Assembly (NCBI RefSeq): GCF_015999335.1
Contig: NZ_JAEACP010000006.1
Span: 146,070 to 210,069, forward strand
From: Tabrizicola soli
Lineage (GTDB): Bacteria; Pseudomonadota; Alphaproteobacteria; Rhodobacterales; Rhodobacteraceae
DNA length: 64,000 bases
Direction of reading: 5' to 3'
Shown: positions 18,848-26,049 of the stretch, one piece after another
Position numbering within the stretch: position 1 is the first letter of the stretch
Layout of the letters: each line of letters opens with the position of its first letter
The notes under the pieces: model-generated
Databases searched by the model: none
The model's input: the letters and a program-made list of their open reading frames with translations, nothing else
What the model was told of the DNA's origin: nothing
Made by a program: the position numbers and the translations under genes

Positions 18848-20236
18848 CTAGATCGACGTCCCGGCCGCGGCACTGGCAAGCAGCGCCCGGACATCCGCCT
18901 CGGCCAGCACCCCCTGCGCAATGGCCTCCTGCACAAGGCCCCGGCCGGATTGCTGCCCGGCCTTGACCAGCCCGGTCACGCGCTCGTAGCCGTAACGGTG
19001 CAAAAAGACGCTGGAGATCGCGGAGGAGCGGATCAGGTTTTCATGCGACCGCTCGGCATCCACGTGCAAGCCCTCGATGCAGCGCGCGCGGAAACCCGTG
19101 CAGGCCGTGCCGAGGATCGCGATGGAGTCGAACAGGGCATGGGCGATGATCGGTTCGAAATGGTTGATCTCCATCTGGCCATGCAGCGCCGCGACCGAGA
19201 CGATCGCATCCAGCCCGTGCACCAGGAAGGCCGCCTGCTGCACCATCATCGGGATCACCGGATTCACCTTGCCGGCCATGATCGAAGATCCCGGCTGCAC
19301 GGCGGGCAGAAGGATTTCCCCGATCCCGGCGCCGCCGTCCGAGCTGAGGATCACCAGATCGGCCGCGACCTTGCCAAGCGCCTCGCCCAGGATCTTCAAC
19401 TCGGACGAGAAGCGGACGAAACCGTCCGCGGCCTGCATCGCGTCGAAGGGATCGGCGGGCAGCGTGACGGGGAAGCCGAAGACCGCGGTCATCTCGTCGG
19501 CGATACGGTCGCGGTAGCCGGGCAGGGTGCCCAGCCCGGTGCCGATGGCGGTGCCGCCCATCGGCACCACGGTCAGCCGCCGCGCCCGGGCCGCGACTGC
19601 CTCGGCCGAGCGGTCGATCAGGGCGGCGTAGCCGTCGAACAGCTGGCCATAGGTCATCGGCTGTGCGGCCTGCATGCAGGTCCGGCCCACGCGCAGGACC
19701 TCGCGGTTGGCGTCCGCCCGGTCCCGGAATGCCCCGGCCAGCGCCCTGACCGCGGCGACCAGGTCGGCCGAGGCCAGCACGCAGGCCAGCTTGACCGCCG
19801 AAGGCACGACATCGTTGGTGGACTGGCCCAGGTTCACATGGTCGTTCGGATGCACGCGGGCGAAGCGGCCAGGCGCGCCGCCCAGGATCTGGCCGGCCCG
19901 GTTGGCGATGACCTCGTTGAAGTTCATGTTGGTGGAGGTGCCGCCAGAACCCTCCGCCACCGGGATGACGAAGGCGTCATGGTGCTGGCCGTCCAGGATC
20001 TCGTCGCAGGCCCGGACGATGGCGGCGGCGGTCTCGGCCGAAAGCCCGCCGCAGGCCGCATTCGCCAGGGCGGCGGCCTTCTTCAGCCGGGCAAGGGCGC
20101 CGACGTAATGCGGATAGTCCGCGATCCGCCGCCCCATGCCGGCGAAATTGGCCGCGCCGCGCGCCGTTCCGGCCGAATAGAGCGCCTGTTCCGGCAGTTG
20201 CACCGGGCCGAGGCTGTCCTTGTCTGTCCGCATCAT
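18848..20236 (-). CDS. aspA: Aspartate ammonia-lyase-like enzyme (fumarase/aspartase superfamily)
   Basis: 462 residues. The superfamily signature 'GSSIMAGKVN' is near residue 318 and conforms to G-S-x-x-M-x-x-K-x-N, although the residue after M is Ala instead of the usual Pro. 'GTSTNMNFNEV' near 98 and 'GQSTNDVVPS' near 137 are the other two conserved regions. Aspartases split L-aspartate to fumarate and ammonia. It lies 5 bases upstream of the Glt-type importer operon, which fits uptake and breakdown of an acidic amino acid. The second of two Met codons (20233) has the better-spaced AGGTG. Another amino acid or argininosuccinate-like substrate cannot be ruled out. Confidence 0.8.
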   Translation of the reverse strand: MMRTDKDSLGPVQLPEQALYSAGTARGAANFAGMGRRIADYPHYVGALARLKKAAALANAACGGLSAETAAAIVRACDEILDGQHHDAFVIPVAEGSGGTSTNMNFNEVIANRAGQILGGAPGRFARVHPNDHVNLGQSTNDVVPSAVKLACVLASADLVAAVRALAGAFRDRADANREVLRVGRTCMQAAQPMTYGQLFDGYAALIDRSAEAVAARARRLTVVPMGGTAIGTGLGTLPGYRDRIADEMTAVFGFPVTLPADPFDAMQAADGFVRFSSELKILGEALGKVAADLVILSSDGGAGIGEILLPAVQPGSSIMAGKVNPVIPMMVQQAAFLVHGLDAIVSVAALHGQMEINHFEPIIAHALFDSIAILGTACTGFRARCIEGLHVDAERSHENLIRSSAISSVFLHRYGYERVTGLVKAGQQSGRGLVQEAIAQGVLAEADVRALLASAAAGTSI

Positions 20237-20241
20237 GTCAC

Positions 20242-21003
20242 CTAGAGCACCTGGCTGAGGAAGGCGCGCGTCCTGGGGTCCTTCGGGTGCTCGAAGAATT
20301 CGCGCGGGGGGGCGTGTTCGACGATCACGCCCCGGTCGGTGAAATAGACATGGTCGGCGATCTCGCGCGCAAAGCCCATCTCGTGCGTGACCAGCACGCA
20401 GGTCATCCCCTCGGCGGCAAGGTCGCGGATGGTGACCAGCACCTCCTTCACCGTCTCCGGGTCCAGGGCCGCGGTCACCTCGTCGAAAAGCATCACGTCG
20501 GGGTTCATCGCCAGGCTGCGGGCGATGGCGACGCGCTGCTGCTGACCGCCGGACAATTCACCGGGATAGCTGTTCTCCTTGCCCTCCAGGCGCACCTTGC
20601 GCAGCAGGGCGCGCGCCCGGGCCTCGACCTCGGCCTTGGGCTGGCGCAACACCTTCACCGGCGCCATCATCACGTTCTGCAGCGCGGTCTTGTGCGGAAA
20701 GAGATTGTATTGCTGGAACACCATCCCGACCTTCTTGCGCAGCTCCAGCTTGTCCAGCTTCGGGTCGTGGACTTCCTGCCCTTCGACCGTGATCGAGCCG
20801 GACTGGATGTCGTTCAGCGCGTTGATGCAGCGGATCAGGGTGGATTTCCCCGAGCCGGACGGGCCGATGATGCAGATCACCTCGCCCTTCATGACGTCAA
20901 GACTGACGCCTTTCAGCACCTCGACGGCGCCGAAGGATTTCCGCACGTCCTTGATTGATATGATCGGCTTGTCGGGCGTCCAGGTCATCGTCGTCGCTTC
21001 CAT
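20242..21003 (-). CDS. gltL: Glutamate/aspartate-type ABC transporter ATPase
   Basis: Amino-acid importer ATPase (PAAT family), about 253 residues from ATG 21003; a TTG at 21012 would add three. Walker A 'GPSGSGKST', signature 'LSGGQQQR', Walker B 'VMLFDE' and the switch '[12 protein letters not shown]' typical of GlnQ/GltL are present. Followed within 5 bases by the aspartase-like gene, which makes lyase and transporter one transcript. Its partners are the two permeases and the binding protein upstream on the minus strand. Confidence 0.92.
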   Translation of the reverse strand: MEATTMTWTPDKPIISIKDVRKSFGAVEVLKGVSLDVMKGEVICIIGPSGSGKSTLIRCINALNDIQSGSITVEGQEVHDPKLDKLELRKKVGMVFQQYNLFPHKTALQNVMMAPVKVLRQPKAEVEARARALLRKVRLEGKENSYPGELSGGQQQRVAIARSLAMNPDVMLFDEVTAALDPETVKEVLVTIRDLAAEGMTCVLVTHEMGFAREIADHVYFTDRGVIVEHAPPREFFEHPKDPRTRAFLSQVL

Positions 21004-21030
21004 GTCAGACAATTGCGGGCAGGGCGGGCT

Positions 21031-21915
21031 TCAGAGCTTTACCGCGTATTTCCGTTCCAGACGGCGGGTCAGCCGCGAGATCGGGTAGCAGTAGAGGAAG
21101 AACCAACCGAGGATATAAAGGTACATCGGGATCAGCAGATCGGTCCGCGATTCCGAGGACAGCGCCGCCCGGGTCAGGGCCATGACCTCGTTCACCCCCA
21201 CGATCGAGACGATTGGCGTCGCCATGGTCAGCACGGCATAGAGGTTCATCCACGAGGGCAGGACACGGGTCACCGTCTGCGGCAGGATCACCTCGATCAT
21301 GGTCTGGCGCCGCGTGAACCCCAGCGAGGCGGCACTTTCCCACTGGCCGGAGGGGATCGACTGGATCGCGCCGCGCATGAACTCGGACATGTAGGCCATC
21401 ACCGGCAGCGAAAGCCCGATCACCGCCTTGATCCAGCCGGGGAAGGGCACGGTCGTGCCAAGGATCTCCAGCTCGAACGGGATCAGCAGGATGCAGTAGA
21501 ACAGCAGCACCAGCCAGGGCGAGTTGCGGAAGAACTGCGTGACCACCCAGGCCAGCCGCGCCAGCAGCCGGTTCGGCGAGACCTGCAGCACGCCCAGGCC
21601 GACGCCCAGCACGGTGCCGGCCAGCATCGACAGGATCGAGATCAGGATATTGAAGGCAAAGCCTTCGGCCAGGACCGGCGTCCACTTCAGCAAAAGCAGC
21701 GCGACCGGCGTGCGCGTCTCGCCCGCGGCCTGCGCCACCACCGGGCCGACGGAGAACCAGGCCAGGAGAACCAGCAGCAGAAGCGCCGTTCCGGGCGTGA
21801 ACAGTTCGGCCGCCGTGACGGGCCGGGGCGGGCGCACCGGCAGCAGGACCGGCAGGTGTCCCTTGATCGCCGGCATGGCAGGGTCCGCCGGGCGGGGGTG
21901 AAGGAGTTCCGTCAT
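21031..21915 (-). CDS. gltK: Amino-acid ABC transporter permease, GltK type
   Basis: 294 residues. An extra N-terminal region with one membrane helix precedes the His/Glu/Gln permease domain (about 85-290). Conserved 'FFRNSPWLVLLFY' and the coupling loop 'ESAASLGFTRRQTMIEVILPQ' are present. The start codon overlaps the stop of the partner permease gene by four bases (ATGA), so both are made in step. It presumably pairs with GltJ in the membrane. Confidence 0.9.
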   Translation of the reverse strand: MTELLHPRPADPAMPAIKGHLPVLLPVRPPRPVTAAELFTPGTALLLLVLLAWFSVGPVVAQAAGETRTPVALLLLKWTPVLAEGFAFNILISILSMLAGTVLGVGLGVLQVSPNRLLARLAWVVTQFFRNSPWLVLLFYCILLIPFELEILGTTVPFPGWIKAVIGLSLPVMAYMSEFMRGAIQSIPSGQWESAASLGFTRRQTMIEVILPQTVTRVLPSWMNLYAVLTMATPIVSIVGVNEVMALTRAALSSESRTDLLIPMYLYILGWFFLYCYPISRLTRRLERKYAVKL

Positions 21916-22646
21916 GTTCCGAATCCGGGGATACGCATGGATTTCTCCCAGCGGTGCAGGCCCCAGACTAGGACGGCCACCAGGACGATGTAGGTCAGCA
22001 GGACGACATTCATCATCTCGCGCACGTTCAGCTGGTCCGACCAGATCTGCGCCGAGACATACAGGACCTCGGGAACCGCTATGGCATAGGCCAGCGAGGT
22101 GGTCTTGACGAGGTTGACCAGATTGGTCCCGAGCGACGGCAGCGAGATCCGCAGCGCCAGGGGAAGGACCACATGAAGATAGGTCTGCAACCGATTGAAT
22201 CCGAGTGCACTCGCCGCCTCGACCGTCGCGCGCGGCACGGCTTCGATTCCCGACCGGAAGATCTCGACGTTCAGCGAGCCGGCGAACAGCGACAGCGAGA
22301 TGACCGCCCAGCCGAAGCCGGAGACCAGCGGCTGCGGAAGTCCGTTCTCGCCGGTATGGCGCAGGACCGTGCCGACGGCGAAGTAGAAGAAGTACAGCTG
22401 CACCAGCGGCGGGGTATTGCGGAAGAAGGCGATGAAGGCACCGACCAGCCCGCGCATCAGCGCCGAGGGCGAACCCTGTATCCAGGCGCCAAGCGCGCCG
22501 ATCACCAGCGAGAACAGGACCGACAGGACCGACAGCTTCACCGTCATCCAGATCCCGGCCAGGAACAGGCCGCGATCATAGCTGTCGTAGCCGATGGTCA
22601 GGTTGATCCCCTGCTCCTGGTAAAGCCAGGTGAAGAACTGTTCCAA
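21912..22646 (-). CDS. gltJ: Amino-acid ABC transporter permease, GltJ type
   Basis: 244 residues with five or so membrane helices, the 'FRNTPPLVQLYFFYF' motif around 92-106 and the coupling loop 'VEAASALGFNRLQTYLHVVLP'. Both mark it as a PAAT-family permease. It follows the binding-protein gene after 73 bases holding a hairpin, and is the first membrane component of the operon. Confidence 0.9.
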   Translation of the reverse strand: MEQFFTWLYQEQGINLTIGYDSYDRGLFLAGIWMTVKLSVLSVLFSLVIGALGAWIQGSPSALMRGLVGAFIAFFRNTPPLVQLYFFYFAVGTVLRHTGENGLPQPLVSGFGWAVISLSLFAGSLNVEIFRSGIEAVPRATVEAASALGFNRLQTYLHVVLPLALRISLPSLGTNLVNLVKTTSLAYAIAVPEVLYVSAQIWSDQLNVREMMNVVLLTYIVLVAVLVWGLHRWEKSMRIPGFGT

Positions 22647-22670
22647 GCGCGGGCCCCCGCCTTTCTGCGC

Positions 22671-22703
22671 GAAAACACCCGGCCCGCGGCAATGCGGACC
22701 GGG
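22671..22703 (-). terminator. Hairpin with T run after the binding-protein gene
   Basis: On the minus strand, a 10-bp stem with one G-T pair (22703-22694 with 22687-22678), a 6-base loop and then TGTTTTC (22677-22671). It lies between the binding-protein stop and the permease start, a partial terminator or processing site that would favour binding-protein expression. Confidence 0.6.
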
Positions 22704-22719
22704 CCGATGGCCTTGCGGC

Positions 22720-23526
22720 CTACTGAAGCTTGTCGTGCTGTTCCTGCAGGAAGGGGTTCGGCGCGATGCCGTTCGCGGCGTTGCGCTCGATCAGGAAGCC
22801 GGACTTGTGCCATTCGGTCGAAACGTCGTGCATGAACGTCCCGTAGGGTCCCTCAAGGTCTTCCAGCGGGACTGCGATGGCCCAGGGGGTCAGCTGTTCG
22901 GTCGGCAGCGGCATGTGGTATTCGGCCCATTGCGGATCCGAGGCGACCTGGCTTTCGATCCAGGTGTTGTCGTACAGGAAGCCCAGGCAGGACCCGTTGG
23001 CCAGCGCGGCGGTGGCCTCGGGCACGCCCGCGAAGGCGACCAGGTTGGCGCCATAGTCCTGCTGGACCTTCTTGTTGTAATACGATCCCTGCAGCGCGCA
23101 GATGTCCTTGCCCGACAGGTCCTGCCAGGTCGCGACGCCCGCGGCCTTCGGCAACAGCACGTTCGCGCCGCTGGCGTAATAGTTCGGCTCGATCATGCCG
23201 ACGACCTTGCGGCGCTCTTCGGTGTCGCCGAGCGTCGCGATGATCAGGTCGATCTTGCCCTGCTGCAGGAACTCCATCCGGTTCGAGGCGACGACCGGCA
23301 CCAGCTCCAGCTCGACGCCAAGGCGGGTGGCCACATCCTGCGCCAGGTCGATCTCGAAGCCGATGGTCTTGCCGCTGGCGTCCAGATAGCCCCAGGGGCG
23401 GTAATCCTGCTTCACGCCGACGACGATCTTGCCGGCGGACTTGATGTCTTCCAGCGTATCGGCCGCGGCAAGTCCGGCGGCCATCAGCGCGACCAGCGCG
23501 GTCGCGGCCGTAAGGGCGGTCTTCAT
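22720..23526 (-). CDS. Amino-acid ABC transporter substrate-binding protein (family 3)
   Basis: 268 residues with a Sec signal peptide ending near 'GLAAA' (about 22). The family-3 fold is shown by 'GKIVVGVKQDYRPWGYLD' opening, 'GFEIDLAQDVATRLGV', and 'ATLGDTEERRKVV' in place of the usual 'TITPERE'. First gene of a five-gene minus-strand operon with two permeases, ATPase and aspartase-like lyase. It likely binds glutamate, aspartate or a related amino acid; the ligand cannot be read from the sequence. Confidence 0.9.
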   Translation of the reverse strand: MKTALTAATALVALMAAGLAAADTLEDIKSAGKIVVGVKQDYRPWGYLDASGKTIGFEIDLAQDVATRLGVELELVPVVASNRMEFLQQGKIDLIIATLGDTEERRKVVGMIEPNYYASGANVLLPKAAGVATWQDLSGKDICALQGSYYNKKVQQDYGANLVAFAGVPEATAALANGSCLGFLYDNTWIESQVASDPQWAEYHMPLPTEQLTPWAIAVPLEDLEGPYGTFMHDVSTEWHKSGFLIERNAANGIAPNPFLQEQHDKLQ

Positions 23527-23823
23527 GGGTATCCTCCTGTCAATTCTTCACGATCACCGCAGGCCGGTTTCGCCGGTGCGAAGGCGCCTGCCGCAGGTGG
23601 CGCCGACGCTATGGGAAAGGGGCAAACTGCGGAAACGCGTTTTTGCCGCTTCAGAAGAAGGAAAACATGGGGTGTTTGCGGCTTGACCGCCTGGGTTTCC
23701 CATGCGGATGCGCGTTCGACGGGATGAAAGGTTTTCCTATCTTTGAAAAAACAAGGCGCAGTTTTGCCATCCTTGTTCCCGGCGGTAAGAAGGTGGGGAT
23801 AACGGCATTCCAAGGAAAACCAG
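23527..23823. promoter_or_regulatory. Divergent promoter region between Glt operon and aminotransferase-RidA operon
   Basis: 297 bases with no gene, locally AT-richer than the surroundings (for example around 23730-23760), so promoters for both directions are expected here. A strong inverted repeat or known site was not seen. Confidence 0.4.
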
Positions 23824-25041
23824 ATGTCGATCCAGGACAAATTCGCCCGACTTGCCAATGACAATGCCCCGGGGCAGGAGGTGCGCCAGACCGACGAGGG
23901 TCTGGCCGGGGTGCTGCGGGGCGACCGGCTTGACGGCCGGCCGGTCGATTTCTCGCATGGCGATGTGGACGCGCATCCGCCCTCGCCCGGCAGCTTCGAT
24001 CTCTTCGCGGCCGGCGTGGCCCTCGGCGGCGCGCAGGCCTACACCGAATATCGCGGCGACATGGGCATCCGCGAGGCGGCGGCGGCGCGGCTGGTGGCGT
24101 TCACCGGAGCCCCCGTCGATGCGCGCGACGGGCTGATCCTGACGCCGGGCACGCAGGGCGCGCTGTTCCTCGCCGTGGCCGCGACGGTGACGCGCGGCGA
24201 CAAGGTGGCCATCGTGCAGCCCGACTATTTCGCCAACCGCAAGCTGGTGGAGTTCCTGGAGGCCGAGATGCTGCCGGTGCAGATGCACCACGCATCCGCC
24301 GCGCCGGGCGAGGCGGGGCTGGACCTTGCCGGGCTCGAGGCCGCCTTCCGGGCCGGGGCCAGGACCTTCCTGTTCTCGAACCCGAACAACCCGGCCGGGA
24401 CGGTCTATTCCCCGGCCGAGATCGCCCGGATCGCCGCCCTGGCGGCGGAATACGGGGCGACGGTGATCGTGGACCAGCTTTATTCGCGGCTTCTCTACAG
24501 CGGCTGCGCCTATACCCATCTGCGCGCGGCGATGCCGGGGTCGGACAACCTGGTCACCATCCTGGGCCCATCCAAGACCGAATCGCTCAGCGGCTACCGG
24601 CTGGGCGTGGCCTTCGGCGCGCCGCAGATCGTGTCGCGGATGGAGAAGCTGCAGGCCATCGTCTCGCTGCGGGCGCCGGGCTATTCGCAGGCGGTGTTGC
24701 GCGGCTGGTTCGCCGAGCCCGAGGGCTGGATGGCCGAGCGGATCGCCCGGCACCAGGCGATCCGCGACGACCTCGTGGCCCGCTTCGCCGCGATCCCCGG
24801 CTGCAGCGTCCGCGCGCCCGAGGCCGGAAGCTACCTCTTCCCGCGCCTGCCCGCGCTGACCATCACGCCGGCGCAGTTCGTCCGCGCGCTGCGGCTGCAG
24901 GCCGGGGTGACCGTGACGCCGGGGACCGAGTTCAGCCCGCACTGCGCCGACAGCATCCGGCTGAACTTCTCGCAGGACCACGCGGCGGCCGTCGCGGCGG
25001 TGGAGCGGCTGGCCGCGCTGGTCGAGAGGTATCGCCGATGA
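23824..25041 (+). CDS. PLP-dependent aminotransferase, class I/II
   Basis: 405 residues, fold-type I. The PLP lysine is in 'GPSKTESLSGYRLG' (around residue 255), the cofactor-phosphate arginine is in the same motif, and 'SNPNNPAGTVY' and 'DQLYSRLLY' mark the PLP-ring contacts. It groups with aspartate/aromatic-type aminotransferases; the amino donor is unknown. It is coupled by ATGA overlap to a RidA gene and divergent from the amino-acid importer operon, so it may process the imported amino acid. Confidence 0.88.
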   Translation: MSIQDKFARLANDNAPGQEVRQTDEGLAGVLRGDRLDGRPVDFSHGDVDAHPPSPGSFDLFAAGVALGGAQAYTEYRGDMGIREAAAARLVAFTGAPVDARDGLILTPGTQGALFLAVAATVTRGDKVAIVQPDYFANRKLVEFLEAEMLPVQMHHASAAPGEAGLDLAGLEAAFRAGARTFLFSNPNNPAGTVYSPAEIARIAALAAEYGATVIVDQLYSRLLYSGCAYTHLRAAMPGSDNLVTILGPSKTESLSGYRLGVAFGAPQIVSRMEKLQAIVSLRAPGYSQAVLRGWFAEPEGWMAERIARHQAIRDDLVARFAAIPGCSVRAPEAGSYLFPRLPALTITPAQFVRALRLQAGVTVTPGTEFSPHCADSIRLNFSQDHAAAVAAVERLAALVERYRR

Positions 25042-25463
25042 CCGATGCGCCGCCGGTCCCGCAAGGCGACTACGTCCCGGCCACCCGCCATGGCGACCTG
25101 ATCACCACTGCCGGGATGACCCCCCGGCAAGCGGGTCAGCTGATGTTCATCGGGCCAGCCCGTGCCGATGCGCCGGTCGGGGATTACCGCGAACCCGTGG
25201 TCCTGGCCTGCCGCAACGCGCTGACCGCGACGCGTGCCCTACTGGCGCCGGGGGAAGCGATTGCCCAGGTCCTGAGCATGACGGTCTACATCGCCACCGG
25301 GCCGGGCTTCACCGCCCATTCCCGGCTTGCCGACTTCGCCTCGGCCGTTCTGCGCGAGGAACTGGGCGAGCGCGGCCGCTGCGCCCGTGCGGCCATCGGG
25401 GTCGCCAGCCTGCCGGGGGATGCCCCGGTCGAGATTCAGCTGGTCGTCGCCGCAGGTCGCTGA
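25038..25463 (+). CDS. RidA/YjgF-family protein
   Basis: 141 residues. The family's trimeric enamine/imine deaminase fold is indicated by 'GDLITTAGMTP' near the start, 'LSMTVYIATGPGF' mid-way and the terminal 'ARAAIGVASLPGDAPVEIQLVV', which contains the substrate-binding Arg. RidA proteins hydrolyse reactive 2-aminoacrylate-type intermediates released by PLP enzymes, which fits its coupling to the aminotransferase gene just upstream. Confidence 0.88.
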   Translation: MTDAPPVPQGDYVPATRHGDLITTAGMTPRQAGQLMFIGPARADAPVGDYREPVVLACRNALTATRALLAPGEAIAQVLSMTVYIATGPGFTAHSRLADFASAVLREELGERGRCARAAIGVASLPGDAPVEIQLVVAAGR

Positions 25464-25472
25464 ACCTCCTGA

Positions 25473-25507
25473 CAGCGCCCGCGACAGGAAACCTGTCGCG
25501 GGCGCTG
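25473..25507. terminator. 16-bp perfect hairpin between convergent ridA and soxG
   Basis: Arms 25473-25488 and 25492-25507 pair perfectly around the loop AAA. It sits between the stop codons of the two convergent genes and is likely a bidirectional terminator, although no long T run follows. Confidence 0.7.
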
Positions 25508-25510
25508 GTC

Positions 25511-26047
25511 CTATTGCCGGACGTTCGGGCAACGGTCGCCCATTGCGGCCTGGAAATACTCGGCCGCGGCGATGTCGACGAAGATGTCCACCGCAGGCCC
25601 GGCCTCGCCCGAGACGAGCACCAGCACCGCATCCAGTCCGGCCAGCCGGGTCTGCACCACGCTTCCGGCCGGGCTGACGGCGGGGCGCAGATCGGCCGAA
25701 GTCATCGCCGAGAGCGCGGCCAGGGTGCCCGCACCCTCCAGCCGGAACCAGGCCCAGGTCTCCTCGCGGTGGCCGTCATAGGCCGCCGCAACCGCGGGCG
25801 CGGGCCGGGGCAGCCCGGTGTCGCCCGCCGGGGCCAGGACCAGAAGCTCGGTCCGGCCCAGCCGCGCCACCCGGACGCCGCCGGCCGTCGCCACGGTATT
25901 GACGGCCTCCGGGAAGGGCAGGCCGGCGGCGGCGCACCAACCGGCCGTGGCCGGCCCGCGCAGGCCCAGCCGGGGCCAGCCGGTCCGGTCGTGCAGGGTG
26001 GCGTCGAAGTCCCCGGTCCGGGGAAGTGCCGTCACATGTGCGGCCAT
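25511..26047 (-). CDS. soxG: Sarcosine oxidase gamma subunit
   Basis: About 178 residues. Small subunit of heterotetrameric sarcosine oxidase, last gene of soxBDAG. It follows the alpha subunit with overlap; AGGAGG ends just before 26053, so the ATG at 26047, seven bases from it, is chosen over the ATG at 26053. The C-terminal 'DIFVDIAAAEYFQAAM' resembles known SoxG. It is a poorly conserved subunit, so identification rests largely on position and the weak match. Confidence 0.85.
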   Translation of the reverse strand: MAAHVTALPRTGDFDATLHDRTGWPRLGLRGPATAGWCAAAGLPFPEAVNTVATAGGVRVARLGRTELLVLAPAGDTGLPRPAPAVAAAYDGHREETWAWFRLEGAGTLAALSAMTSADLRPAVSPAGSVVQTRLAGLDAVLVLVSGEAGPAVDIFVDIAAAEYFQAAMGDRCPNVRQ

Positions 26048-26049
26048 GA

